A stretch of 64,000 nucleotides of DNA, from positions 62,001-126,000 of the forward strand of contig CAYSDM010000002.1 in NCBI GenBank assembly GCA_964429855.1. The letters run 5' to 3'. Position numbers and translations under genes: made by a program. The notes beneath the pieces are model-generated. The model did no database searches. It was given only the letters and a program-made list of their open reading frames with translations, and was not told the origin of the DNA. Of the stretch, positions 35,571-45,600 are shown one piece after another. The stretch's first letter is position 1, and each line of letters opens with the position of its first letter. The DNA is from CALLMM01 sp964429855 (lineage in GTDB: Bacteria; Armatimonadota; Chthonomonadetes; Chthonomonadales; CAJBBX01).

Positions 35571-37748
35571 TTACCTTGTCTTCCTGGTTTTCGAGTCCTG
35601 CGGTTCAAGAGCCAGAATGGGGGTTAGCTCGCCGCGCGCAAGCATCTCCGCATCCACCTTTCCGGCAAGCCACTGCATATCGTCCATCGAATCTGCCGCG
35701 CGATTGGCGCCCCGCACGGTGTAGCGGTAGATTCCGCCCAGATAGCTTCCCAGCATCGGGTCTACGGTCACCGTATCGTGAGAACTGTTACAGTGGATCA
35801 GCGCATGCTGCATCCCCCGATAGTTGCCGATGTAGATGCCGGTGTGGTAGCTGTTCTTGGACTGAAAGATAACCCGATCCCCCGACTGAAGCGGGAGATA
35901 GGCGATCGTCTGCGGGCTGCTGAACTGGCGCCCGAAACGCTCATAGGATCCCTGCTTGACATGAACAATATTGCCGTAATTCTGCATATTGCGCACCGGA
36001 GGACTGGGAACCGGCTCGCGCACGCGCGCAAAAACGTTCGCCACGAAGTGAGAACAGTCCACGCCGCCGCCCGGCTCCAGCCGATTACCGCCCCAGACAT
36101 AGGAGACCACGCGCTCCCACTTCAACGCCTCCACCACCGTTGGATGCATTCCCTGTCCGGTGGTCGGAATGTTAACCAGAGTCTGGCGGTTGAGCGAACT
36201 ACTCGGCATATAGCCCGTCACGCCGCTCGGTGTTCCAACCATCGCGAACTGCTGATTACGGGATCGCCCCAGAACCACGACGCGCTCCCCTGCACGCACC
36301 TGTGTCATCACCGGGGCGTTCGGGCTGCTGGTGTTCTGGCGGATAGCCACCGTGCGGTTGGCGGTTGTGATACCGTAAGAGCCGGTGACATTGGGCTGCG
36401 GCGCCGTCGGCGGAGGCGGTTGATTGAGCGGCTTAACCAGCCAGACCAGATCGCCGGGACGCACCGGTTCGTTCAAAGGAATTGCCATCGCATTGGCATT
36501 GCGGAACTCCTGAGCGGTTACGCCGCATCGCTGCGCCAGCGTCTCGACATTTTCGCCCGGCTGTACCTCGTACATTCCGGTCAACTCATAGTTCACTCGC
36601 TGCGCTTGCCGCACTCGCGCCTCATCAAAGCCCGTCATCACCACGAGCATCTGAACGCCGCGCAGCGTATCGCTCTTCGATAAGCCGTTCAGCGCGCGCA
36701 ATAATCCTTCCGCCATTCGATACCTCTGCGCGACGCTGGCGACGGTATCCCCCGGCTTTACATCATACGGCTCATACAGCACAAGACTATCGCGCACGCT
36801 CTGGCGCAGCCCGACAACCGCAAACTCATCCGGAGACAGTTCGCCGTTGTTGATCGCCTCGATCAGGTTCTTATACTGTGTATCCTTACGGGACATCACG
36901 GCGATATAGGAGCCGTAGAGTCTCTCTCCGTTCAACCCGTAGAACTGGGTCTGAACGCGCACGGGACGATCCCGCGCGCTCTCCCAGACACGCTCCTTCT
37001 CCGCCCCGCCACGCGGCTGCGTAACCGGAGTCTGGACGAAATCGTTCCAGCCCAGCATCGGTTCCGGCGCGCCGCCGGACAGCTTGTATATCTGCGCGAA
37101 GACCCGACCGGGAGGGCGCAGCCAGATCAGCAGGCGCTTTGAGGGGGGCGAAATGCCCATCTCCGGGATCATGCCCAGGTTTTTAAAGGTGCGTCCTTCA
37201 GTCGCCTGCAGGTTCAGCCCTAACTGCTGACACCAGTACTCCGGGGTGAAGAGCGAAATCTGCGCATCATCCACATCCATCGTGATTCCGAACAGCGCGG
37301 TGATCGTCTCCAGATTCACCATCAACAGACGCTGCCCGCCCGGAAGCTCCAGCCATTGCGGGCGCGAATAGGTGTATCCGATTGCTTTTTGTCCGTTGAT
37401 GATCGGGACGCTGCCTGCCGCCGGATCAATGGGAAGCTGAATGACCGGTTTTCCTTCGTAGCGGATGGTATAGAGTCTGGCGGTATCTCTGTCCGGCTGC
37501 GCTTTCCCTCCCGACAGGACACGCACCGCCTGTCCGAGCGGAACCATATAGTCGTCCAGATGCAGCACAAGCGGTTTGATCGCTGCAGGCTGCTCGTTCA
37601 GCACTATTTTCCGCCGCTCCAGCACGCGCCCCTGCGCGAAGGCAGCAGACGACCAGACCGACAGCATCATCATGCCCGCCAGAGCCGTCAGCCACCCGAT
37701 TCGGACGCCGTCTCGCGCGGAAAAACGCCTATAGTGTGATAGGATCAT
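35571..37748 (-). CDS. Secreted LysM-SH3-NlpC/P60 cell-wall hydrolase
   Basis: A 725-aa protein; the start at 37748 has GGAGG 6 nt upstream and a signal peptide ending near AAFAQ. About 30-240 resembles a copper-amine-oxidase-type/stalk domain (IINGQKAIGYTYSR). Two LysM repeats follow (YDVKPGDTVASVAQRY and YEVQPGENVETLAQRC), then a bacterial SH3 (RTVAIRQNTSSP). The C-terminal NlpC/P60 domain has GGGVDCSHFV with the Cys at about 565 and SYHTGIYIG with the His at about 635. It should cut peptide stems of peptidoglycan. It overlaps the upstream gene by 20 nt, so it belongs to the same transcript. Confidence 0.85.
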   Translation of the reverse strand: MILSHYRRFSARDGVRIGWLTALAGMMMLSVWSSAAFAQGRVLERRKIVLNEQPAAIKPLVLHLDDYMVPLGQAVRVLSGGKAQPDRDTARLYTIRYEGKPVIQLPIDPAAGSVPIINGQKAIGYTYSRPQWLELPGGQRLLMVNLETITALFGITMDVDDAQISLFTPEYWCQQLGLNLQATEGRTFKNLGMIPEMGISPPSKRLLIWLRPPGRVFAQIYKLSGGAPEPMLGWNDFVQTPVTQPRGGAEKERVWESARDRPVRVQTQFYGLNGERLYGSYIAVMSRKDTQYKNLIEAINNGELSPDEFAVVGLRQSVRDSLVLYEPYDVKPGDTVASVAQRYRMAEGLLRALNGLSKSDTLRGVQMLVVMTGFDEARVRQAQRVNYELTGMYEVQPGENVETLAQRCGVTAQEFRNANAMAIPLNEPVRPGDLVWLVKPLNQPPPPTAPQPNVTGSYGITTANRTVAIRQNTSSPNAPVMTQVRAGERVVVLGRSRNQQFAMVGTPSGVTGYMPSSSLNRQTLVNIPTTGQGMHPTVVEALKWERVVSYVWGGNRLEPGGGVDCSHFVANVFARVREPVPSPPVRNMQNYGNIVHVKQGSYERFGRQFSSPQTIAYLPLQSGDRVIFQSKNSYHTGIYIGNYRGMQHALIHCNSSHDTVTVDPMLGSYLGGIYRYTVRGANRAADSMDDMQWLAGKVDAEMLARGELTPILALEPQDSKTRKTR

Positions 37749-39444
37749 TGGCTTCCTCCACCCCATCCTCATTCATCGCCGCCCAGGGATCCACCAGTCG
37801 AATCCCATGCTGAAAATCATGCTGCAGGTAGGACGGGCGATCCAGTCGCGCCACCGCCTCCTGCCAGACGACCTCTGCCCGAAAGCAGACCGGCAGAAAC
37901 AGACGCATGATAATCTCCAGCTTCGCCTTTGCCTGCACCGCCTCTTCATCCTCGTCTTCTGCAATCGGCACGCGAATCACGATTCCCGGATAGTGCAGCC
38001 ACCCCTGCGCTCCCAGCGCCGCAGTGATTCCGGGCTGCACGAACAGCGTCTCAAAACGGCTCGGCGCGCAGACCCACCGCGTTAAATCCACCGTCACTTC
38101 CGGGTGAACCAGACGCCGCGCCGCCGTCTCCAGCAGCAGTATCGGGTCGGGCGTATCGCGCCGCCAGGCTGCCAGCGACCAGAGTTCTCTCTTCTCCGCC
38201 TCATTCATTGCGCCGATTGCGAGTCGGCTTCGTCCTCCCGCCTCTTCATACTCCTCCTGCGCCGGAGGATTTCCGACTCCCAGAAACGTCCCCTCGTCTG
38301 CCCATCGCGCCATAATCGAAGCCAGCATGGTGCGATGATCCATCCCTCCGGTTTGCGACAGAACATAGCCGTCCCGATCCGTTCGCCCTGGATTGGTGCG
38401 AAATTCCGAAATCCGTCCGTGCACCCAGCCGACTCCCCAGAGAAAGTCCGATACCGCTACGGAGATGAACGTCTCAGTGGTCATGATCTCAATCAGTTCA
38501 CGAACGATCCGGGCGCGTTCTATATCGTTTTCATACGACAGCCTTTTTTGAAATTCCCGAATCAGCGCGCGAAGGACATCACACTCTTTCTCGCCATAGG
38601 AGGCGATCAGATAGCCAAGCTCCTGGGCGCGACTCGTCGGATCCGGAATGAACAGCACGCCGCCCATTCGCTGAAACTCCTCCATCGCGCCGCGAATCTG
38701 GTCATCCGGCAGCCCCTCAATCTCCTGTCGGGGCAGCTTTTCCACCATAAGCTGAAAAGCGTCGCGTACCGGGATGATATCCGGCTGACGGGCAAGCGCC
38801 TGCAGCGTCGCCTGGACAAACGGGGCGCGCCGGGCAGCGTCCTCTTCCGTGAAGGCTTTCCACAGGCTGTCGGACATACGCTGAAGCGCGTCGGCAATTT
38901 CGGGGTCAAGCCCCTTCATCAACTCCGGATAGCGGGCGCAGACCTGCCGGACGATTCGCGCCAGAGGACGCTCCTCCGGGAGCCAGTCCGACTCCGCCTT
39001 CTCCTGCTCCTCTTCTTCCAGAGGCGGCAGTCCCGTAATCAGAGGAGACATGAAGTTTTCCAGCCGCCCCCGCTGCTCATCCCGGATTCCGACCTCATCG
39101 CCCAGGTCGTTATAGATGTACTGAAAATGCCGATCCGAGCGGATATTGACCTTGAGGCGCGGGACGACCGCCTCCGGGTTCACCTCCTGCACGATGATGC
39201 TGCGCGTGCGGCTGTCGTACATCGGTCCCTGCGGATGACGAAGCGACATGCGATCCGAATCGGGTTCCGGGTCTTCGTGCATCGGCTCCACAAAGACTTC
39301 CGGCTCCGCGAAATGACAGACATCCGGCAGGAAACGGATATTCTCCTGCGGGACGCCAAGATTACACAACTTCATAAATACCTGCAGCACGTAGCTGGGA
39401 TAGTTCTGTCCGTGCAGGTGCGGGAAGATGACTCTGTCTGCCAT
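37729..39444 (-). CDS. Unknown 571-aa protein of the injection cluster
   Basis: A 571-aa cytoplasmic protein with no signal peptide or membrane segment. It opens MADRVIFPHLHGQNYPSYV. An acidic stretch (LPPLEEEEQEKAESD, about 145) is followed by a helical region (about 160-350), then a mixed C-terminal part with GGMDHRTMLASIMARW and an acidic AEDEDEEAVQAKAKLEI segment. I recognise no family. Size, lack of export signal and its place between the 562-aa protein and the wall hydrolase suggest a baseplate or assembly component, but this is only inference. It overlaps the next gene by 20 nt. Confidence 0.7.
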   Translation of the reverse strand: MADRVIFPHLHGQNYPSYVLQVFMKLCNLGVPQENIRFLPDVCHFAEPEVFVEPMHEDPEPDSDRMSLRHPQGPMYDSRTRSIIVQEVNPEAVVPRLKVNIRSDRHFQYIYNDLGDEVGIRDEQRGRLENFMSPLITGLPPLEEEEQEKAESDWLPEERPLARIVRQVCARYPELMKGLDPEIADALQRMSDSLWKAFTEEDAARRAPFVQATLQALARQPDIIPVRDAFQLMVEKLPRQEIEGLPDDQIRGAMEEFQRMGGVLFIPDPTSRAQELGYLIASYGEKECDVLRALIREFQKRLSYENDIERARIVRELIEIMTTETFISVAVSDFLWGVGWVHGRISEFRTNPGRTDRDGYVLSQTGGMDHRTMLASIMARWADEGTFLGVGNPPAQEEYEEAGGRSRLAIGAMNEAEKRELWSLAAWRRDTPDPILLLETAARRLVHPEVTVDLTRWVCAPSRFETLFVQPGITAALGAQGWLHYPGIVIRVPIAEDEDEEAVQAKAKLEIIMRLFLPVCFRAEVVWQEAVARLDRPSYLQHDFQHGIRLVDPWAAMNEDGVEEANDPITL

Positions 39445-39499
39445 GAAACGCCTTTTCTACGAGAGGTCAACGATGCATTGCGCGACCGGCTCTGCCATT

Positions 39500-41188
39500 C
39501 TATACGAGTCTGCCCTCCACGCGGAAGCAGGAGAAGACAAAATACTGCGAGAGGATCGAAGCCAGATAGTTGGCGGCGTCCGTCAGCAGAAAATCGGGGA
39601 CGACGCCCGCCGCAGGACCGCGCCCGAAGGAGAGGCGCAGGCTCTGGATCAACGGAATATAGTTGGCAGTCGGAATTCCTTCGAAACGCGGGTCGAAATG
39701 GGACTCTCTGGCGATGATGGAGGGCCAGAGGTAAGAACGCCAGTGCGTGCCGCCCTCATCCGGCTGATGAATGATCTCGCGGGTGGAGTAACGGAAGTTT
39801 ATCAGGTTCGACAGTCCGCCCTGCGTATAGTTCTGAATGATCTCCAGAATGTCGCCCTGCGTCAGAAGCGGCGGACGCAAAACGCTGTAGTACCAGGCTT
39901 TTCGCATCCACTCCGTGCGGGAGGATTCCTCCGCTGCCGGAACCCGCGCCCTGGGAGAGCGCACCGTCGCTCCGCCGATGACGCGGTAGGGAACCTCAAA
40001 GCGGATCGGGGTCATCTCCAGCGAGGAGGGCGTATCGCTTCCGTCGGGTCTCTCCTGCCCGATAGAGCCATAGTAGAGCTTCACCATCGCCACATTCGGC
40101 TCGACATGCGCGAAGCGCACCTCCACATCATCCACCTTCGCCTGCGGGTCGTTACTCGGAACGCGCAGCATATAGGCGGGGATAGGCGCGCCGTCCGTAT
40201 AGACGACCGCTCCGAACAGATCGAAGACTCCCGCCATGCGCAGGTTGATCTCGTTGCTCTCGGTGCGCGGAAAGCGCGGGAAGAAGGCGTTGTCCTGCAT
40301 GGCGGACTGGATGACCGGGACGGGATTCAACTGCACCAGCGGAGTCCGCGACCGATTGTCCAGGCTGCGCAGAAAGGCGACCGCGCGCCGATCCGGATTA
40401 CGCATGATGCCGATGAAGCGGAAACCGTTGTACAGATCTGGCAGCCAGCTCATGTCAGGCGCTTCGGCGCGCAAAGCTGCCGCCTCCGTTTCGGTAGCCA
40501 GGCGAAGGCAGACGATCTTTCGGGAATAGGGATGAAACGGCGGAAGCCAGAGATCAAAGTGACGTTGATTCATGCGGGCGGTCTGCATTTCGCGCTCAAA
40601 AGCCATGTAGCCATCGTAGCGCGCCAGACGCGCCAGACGATACTCCTGTCCGGGCAGTTTCACCCACCACTCGCCCTGCTCCATCGCGCTGAGGACATCC
40701 TCGCTGGCGGCGATAAAGGCAAGCTGACCGCGCTCAAGGAGCGGCTCCAGGCGTCCATTTCCGACGAAATCGCCGTCCACCACCACCACCGCATTGCGGT
40801 CTACCCACTGGAAGGAGGCTTCGCGCAGCGCGGTCGGGTGCATCCACCCTTCTCCGGTGGTGATCCAGGGACGGCGCGAGGGGTCGGTCATCTCCGTCCC
40901 GAAGGCGACCTCGATGGTGCGTTCCGCCGCGCGGGATGGGATCGCCAGCCCCTGCGGAGGGAATCGCCAGTCGCCCAGCGGGAAAAGCTCCTCTTCCAGA
41001 CGCGCAATGGCGGAGTCTTGCCCCTGCGCGAAGTGGCTCTGGACTGCCCCCTTCCAGCCGGCAAGCATCGCCAGAAACGGCGCGTAGTGCGACTCATAGT
41101 CGGTGATGACCTGCTGCTGCATCTCGCGCGGCATATATTGGATGATGGGCCGGACTTCCTCCGGCAGTTCTTCTATGCTGTGAGCCAT
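39500..41188 (-). CDS. Unknown 562-aa protein, candidate baseplate subunit
   Basis: A 562-aa soluble protein starting MAHSIEELPEEVRPIIQYMP. The N-terminal ~60 residues are helical and the rest is mixed alpha/beta. WHPTAL-like and WLPPFHPYSRKIV segments occur mid-protein. The C-terminus (ADAANYLASILSQYF-like, then VFSCFRVEGR) vaguely recalls the end of TssF-type baseplate proteins, but I would not name it on that. No catalytic motif is seen. It lies 35 nt after the beta-propeller gene and 55 nt before the 571-aa gene. Confidence 0.65.
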   Translation of the reverse strand: MAHSIEELPEEVRPIIQYMPREMQQQVITDYESHYAPFLAMLAGWKGAVQSHFAQGQDSAIARLEEELFPLGDWRFPPQGLAIPSRAAERTIEVAFGTEMTDPSRRPWITTGEGWMHPTALREASFQWVDRNAVVVVDGDFVGNGRLEPLLERGQLAFIAASEDVLSAMEQGEWWVKLPGQEYRLARLARYDGYMAFEREMQTARMNQRHFDLWLPPFHPYSRKIVCLRLATETEAAALRAEAPDMSWLPDLYNGFRFIGIMRNPDRRAVAFLRSLDNRSRTPLVQLNPVPVIQSAMQDNAFFPRFPRTESNEINLRMAGVFDLFGAVVYTDGAPIPAYMLRVPSNDPQAKVDDVEVRFAHVEPNVAMVKLYYGSIGQERPDGSDTPSSLEMTPIRFEVPYRVIGGATVRSPRARVPAAEESSRTEWMRKAWYYSVLRPPLLTQGDILEIIQNYTQGGLSNLINFRYSTREIIHQPDEGGTHWRSYLWPSIIARESHFDPRFEGIPTANYIPLIQSLRLSFGRGPAAGVVPDFLLTDAANYLASILSQYFVFSCFRVEGRLV

Positions 41189-41223
41189 GCCTATCGCTTT
41201 CTAACCCTGCGGCTCTCCCGGCG

Positions 41224-42624
41224 TTACGGTTCGCATGTGAGGCAAAACAGGCGCCGATGCGAGGCGACCAGCAGTTCTCCCGTTGTCGTCAGGATCGGCG
41301 GTGTCGCAAGGTGTTCCCCTGCAAAATTATGCACCACGCGCCGATTTCCCTGCACATCCAGCGCAAGCAGTTCCGCTCCGCCGCCAAGGAGAAGCTGCCC
41401 GTCGGCGGTGATCGAAGCCCCTCCGAAACTTCCCGGCAGGGAGTGTTCCCAGCGCTTCGCGCCGTCCGGCGCAATCGCCACCGCCGTATCCCCGATCACC
41501 AGATAGATCGTATGATCCCAGCCGATGATCGGAGGCAGGTCGCGCACCGATGCCCCCTCTGGAAGCGAATAGGCGATCTGACGCTCCCCGTTTGGCGCAA
41601 CTACCCACAGCGCCGCGCCTCTCTCGGTCCGAACCACGAGATAGAGCCGTCCCGCCTCATCCAGACTCAGGGAGAGCGGATGGAAGTCTCCGGTCAGATC
41701 GGCGCGTATCTTCAGGTCGCGGTCGGTCAGAAAGAGATGACCCGGCGCCGCCAGAACCGGCGCGTCGCCATCCAGAGCGACCAGCATCGGGATCGTTCGG
41801 CTGCAGAGATTCGTCAAATCGGCATCCGATGTCAGATACCCCTGCTCATCCTTCTGAATCGGATCGCCCAGGTCTTTTCGCTCCAGAATGGTCAGGTCGG
41901 GAACGCGCACTCGCTGCGCCTCCATCTCCGGCAGTTCAAAGGAGTGCAGCAGCATCTGCGATCCGCGCCGCGCCAGTGGAGAACGCCTGTAACCGGAACC
42001 GTACAGGGGATAGAACGCAAAATCCTCCGCCCCGTCCGTCATCCTCCGCGCCTGCACGTAACCGGAGTGTTTCACATGGTAGATGAGTCCGTTCGCGGGA
42101 TCGAGCAGCATGTCGCCCGGCGCGCGCCCTCCCTGCCGGATCGCTTTCCCGTCCAGATCGAGCAGCAGCCAGATATCCGCGCCCTGCGCCAGTATCCGGC
42201 TGCCGGACTGCATCAGGAACTCCGGCTTGAATCCGGGCGGAAGATCGGTCTGCCAGCGCACTCTCCACGTTCCGGCAGGCAGCGGTCCCGGCAGCCGAGA
42301 GTTGAAGCGGGCGTTCGCATAGGGTCTCAGGCAGGCGTCTCCCGGCGGAGGCTTCGCCTCGGTGAAGGGCATGCCCGCCCCGGTTCGTATCGGCACGGGT
42401 GTCACCTCCGCCTCATTCGGGCTGTTATCCGGTAAACGGAAGAAGATTGAATTCATGGTACGCTCTCCTGAGCGGCTCTCTGTCTGGCGCGGAGACGGTT
42501 TTCGCGTTCCGCGATCCTGTCCGTCCGAGAACAGTCGGCAGCCGGTCATCAGAATCGTCAGCCAGACCGCGACGCCTCCCAACAGGAGGCTGCCGCCCGC
42601 TCTAGATCGTCTGCGTCGCGCCAT
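41224..42624 (-). CDS. Beta-propeller (PQQ-like) lipoprotein
   Basis: A 466-aa protein with an N-terminal Arg-rich stretch, a hydrophobic core and the lipobox LMTGC, so probably lipid-anchored. The mature part has repeated blades of the form LLLDLDGKAIRQGG, GLIYHVKHSGYVQARR, TIYLVIGDTAVAIAPDGAKRW and ELLALDVQGNRRVV, as in PQQ-like propellers. The first ~110 residues contain a separate extended segment. No catalytic residues are visible; a scaffold or binding role is likely. The start overlaps the upstream gene by 23 nt, so it is translationally coupled to the giant protein. Confidence 0.8.
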   Translation of the reverse strand: MARRRRSRAGGSLLLGGVAVWLTILMTGCRLFSDGQDRGTRKPSPRQTESRSGERTMNSIFFRLPDNSPNEAEVTPVPIRTGAGMPFTEAKPPPGDACLRPYANARFNSRLPGPLPAGTWRVRWQTDLPPGFKPEFLMQSGSRILAQGADIWLLLDLDGKAIRQGGRAPGDMLLDPANGLIYHVKHSGYVQARRMTDGAEDFAFYPLYGSGYRRSPLARRGSQMLLHSFELPEMEAQRVRVPDLTILERKDLGDPIQKDEQGYLTSDADLTNLCSRTIPMLVALDGDAPVLAAPGHLFLTDRDLKIRADLTGDFHPLSLSLDEAGRLYLVVRTERGAALWVVAPNGERQIAYSLPEGASVRDLPPIIGWDHTIYLVIGDTAVAIAPDGAKRWEHSLPGSFGGASITADGQLLLGGGAELLALDVQGNRRVVHNFAGEHLATPPILTTTGELLVASHRRLFCLTCEP

Positions 42625-45600
42625 CGGCGAATATCAGGCGGGCGATGGGCAGAAAGCTGTCGACATTGAACGCCGCGCTGTTGACGCCAACCATCTGCCG
42701 GAAGAAGCGCGAAAAGACATGCGCGGGTTGGCTCAGCGGGAAGTGCAGGTGATGCTTCGCATCGAACAGCCCCAGGATCGTATCGTCCCACTCCGGCGCT
42801 CCGCTGGCTTTGGTGGTGATCTTGAAGTGCTGATCCGTATCTTCCGGTCTTTCATTAGAGTAGTGATTGGACCAGTAGCGCGGGCTGAACAGCAGAAGCG
42901 CGCGGTTATAGGAGACTCCGCCGAATGTTCCCCGGTAGCAGAACTTATAGTTGAGTTCGTCATGGATACGCGCATTCCATCTCTGAAGGTTGGTATGGAT
43001 GGTGGTCGCGTTATCTATGTGGAAGTCGAACTGCATCTTCACTACCACAACCAGCAACCCGTCAAACGGCGAGGCAGAGCCGGAAGGCGTTCGATTGGGC
43101 AGGATGGCGGCGCTGAAGTCTTCCAGTCCCAGTGGATAGAAGAAGACGTCGAACTTGCCGTGATCGCCGGTCTCGATATTGCGCCTCGATCCCAGAGGAA
43201 AGTTAACATGAGACTTTGCCGGAGCCTGATGGTGCGCCGCAATCCTGTATTTCCGGGAGTTATGTTCCACCTCAAACGGAAATCCGGCAAGGCTTCGCAT
43301 CCACTCGGCGACATGCCATAAGTTTCGCGCGCGCTGATCATAGTTGCCGTTCATCATCGCCCGATCATCGAACACATAGGGGGAGCCGGGTGAGAAGGAG
43401 TCAAATCCCGGCATTCTGGGAGCGGGCAGACTGGCGCCGGAGCCGTCCGTGGATGCTGTCTTCTCCACATACTCATCTCCCAGGCTGCCGCCGTGTCCGG
43501 TCTCGTGCGCGGAGACGAACCAGCCGCTGGAATCGGGTCCGTTGTCGGTCTTATCCAGCGCGCCGATACCGTCATCCGACCCCATATAGCCGCGCACCCA
43601 GGTCTCCGGCGGCGTCGCCTCGAAAACACCGATCTCATAGTGCGAGATTGCGCGGGGTAGATTCTGGGCAAACCAGACGACGCGCGATTTGATCTTGTGC
43701 GCCGATGTGTCCTGCGGAATGATGAATGCCGGTCCGGGATTGAAGACTCCGTCCGGTCCGGTCCAGCGTCCCGGAATCTTTTTCAGCGCCTCGTTGACCC
43801 ATTGATCGCGATTGGGTGGATGATGTCCCACCGCCGTCTTATTATTACTCGCCTTGAAACCGGGATCAAAGTTAAAGAAGAAACGGAAGTAGCTCAGACT
43901 GACTCCGACCTCGGTCTGTCCATCCGCGTCAATATCGCAGCAGCGCAGCCACACCAGATCGAAGCGTCCGATTCCCCGCGTATCTGTCTCCGAAGAGGTC
44001 CACCACTTATCGTGCTGCTGCTCAAAGAAGGGCTGAATGCTGAAGAAGGGACTGGGTCGGGAGACGGCAGGGCGGTCCGGATTGCGCCCCGGCGCGCTGA
44101 TTCCGGCGGAATCTATCCAGCGTACCGCCGCGCGCGCGCCGCATACGGTATCGCCTCGATCCGGCGTGCGCTTATCGAACACATCAAAGAGGTTGCCGCG
44201 CACAATCACCAGCCGTGTCCAGTCGGGATAGTCGGCGATATAGTTGACGTTTGTATCCAGCCTCTTAACCAGTTGACTGAAGTAGGAGAAGTGTCGTCCG
44301 CCCTGATTGTCCGGCTTGTAAGGACCGATGTCGCCGGGATTGGGACCGTTCAGGAAGGTGTTGCTGAAGATCGCCGGACGGTCTGTATTCGGCGTCCAGG
44401 AGAACAGATCCATATTGGGATGCACCAGCACCATATCGTCCAGCGAGAAGAGGTGCGGCTGAGAATTGGAGGTCGGCGTCGCCGCCACATCCGCAAAGAC
44501 GTTCTCCGTAAAACCTCCGCTCCCGTTGGACATGCGCACAAAGTAGCCGCGCGATTTCCAGATATCCGGCAGGTCATAGAAGCGCAGCCGGTCAGCGGAA
44601 GGAATGGACATATTTACCGTGACGCCCGCGCCGCTGTTTAATCCGGGGTCTTCGACGCTGCGAACGCCAGGATGGGGCGGAGTTCCGCCGCCGGAGGGAG
44701 CCTGCACGACCGTCACCAGCCGTCGCGAGTTATCGCTCTGCACCTCGATAAAGGTCGGCGAAACGCACCGCAGGCGAATCAAAACCTGGTTGTTGGGCCG
44801 CGGATCGTCGGGGGTCGCCGGTCGCGCCGGAGGCGTCGTTCCTCCAGCGCCGCCGGAACCGGATGATCCTCCGCCGGGAGATCCGCCTCCGCCTGCGGCG
44901 GGCGCAAGCCACTGTACCACCCAGGGAAGGCACTGACAGGCTTCGGGGTCGGTTGTCCAGTTGCTGCGCGTATCCGGGCTTCCGCCGGACGAAGCGATAT
45001 TGCGGAATCCTTCGACCATCACCGGAGGGACGCTCAACTTCTGCTTCAGTTTGCGGTCGAAGTAGAGGAACTTCATAAAGTGCCAGTGCGGGTTCAGGGT
45101 TAACTGAGCGGGCGCGGCGGGCGTGCCAACGGTTGTTCCAGGCTGATCGAGATTGATAAAAAAGTTATTCTGAAAGTTGGACGCGTCGGAAGCCGTCCAA
45201 TCGGAGACCGCCAGAGACCACTGCCGCGGCAGGCTCCAGACCCGATAGCCCTGATCTATTTTACTTTTCACTTCCGGCGCTAACAGAAAAAGCTCCACTC
45301 CGGAAGCTCCACCGCCCGATCCGCCAGGATCGCCTGTTCCTCCCGAAGCTCCTCCGCTTCCCGATGATCCGCCAGAACCGGAACCGGAACCGCCGCTTCC
45401 CCCCGATCCGCTTGAACTGCTCGAACCTCCCCCGCCCGATCCGCCGGAACCTGCGGGAGGAGTGGCGAGAAAGACCTCATTGGTCGAGGAGAAATCCAGC
45501 GTAAACGCCCGCCGGGTCTTAACGGCGTTGAACGCCAGTAAGCCGTTCTCGCCGACGGTAACCCGCTCTGTCTCTCCCGTGATATAGCGCACCGTCACGG

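Noticed and set aside
39428..41506. 692-codon plus-strand open frame
   Set aside because: Antisense to the 562-aa gene, which fits the spacing and strand of the cluster. Its composition is atypical of a real protein.
45297..45455. Possible CRISPR or satellite repeat
   Set aside because: The repetition is in-frame Gly/Ser codons, irregular in unit length and without spacers.
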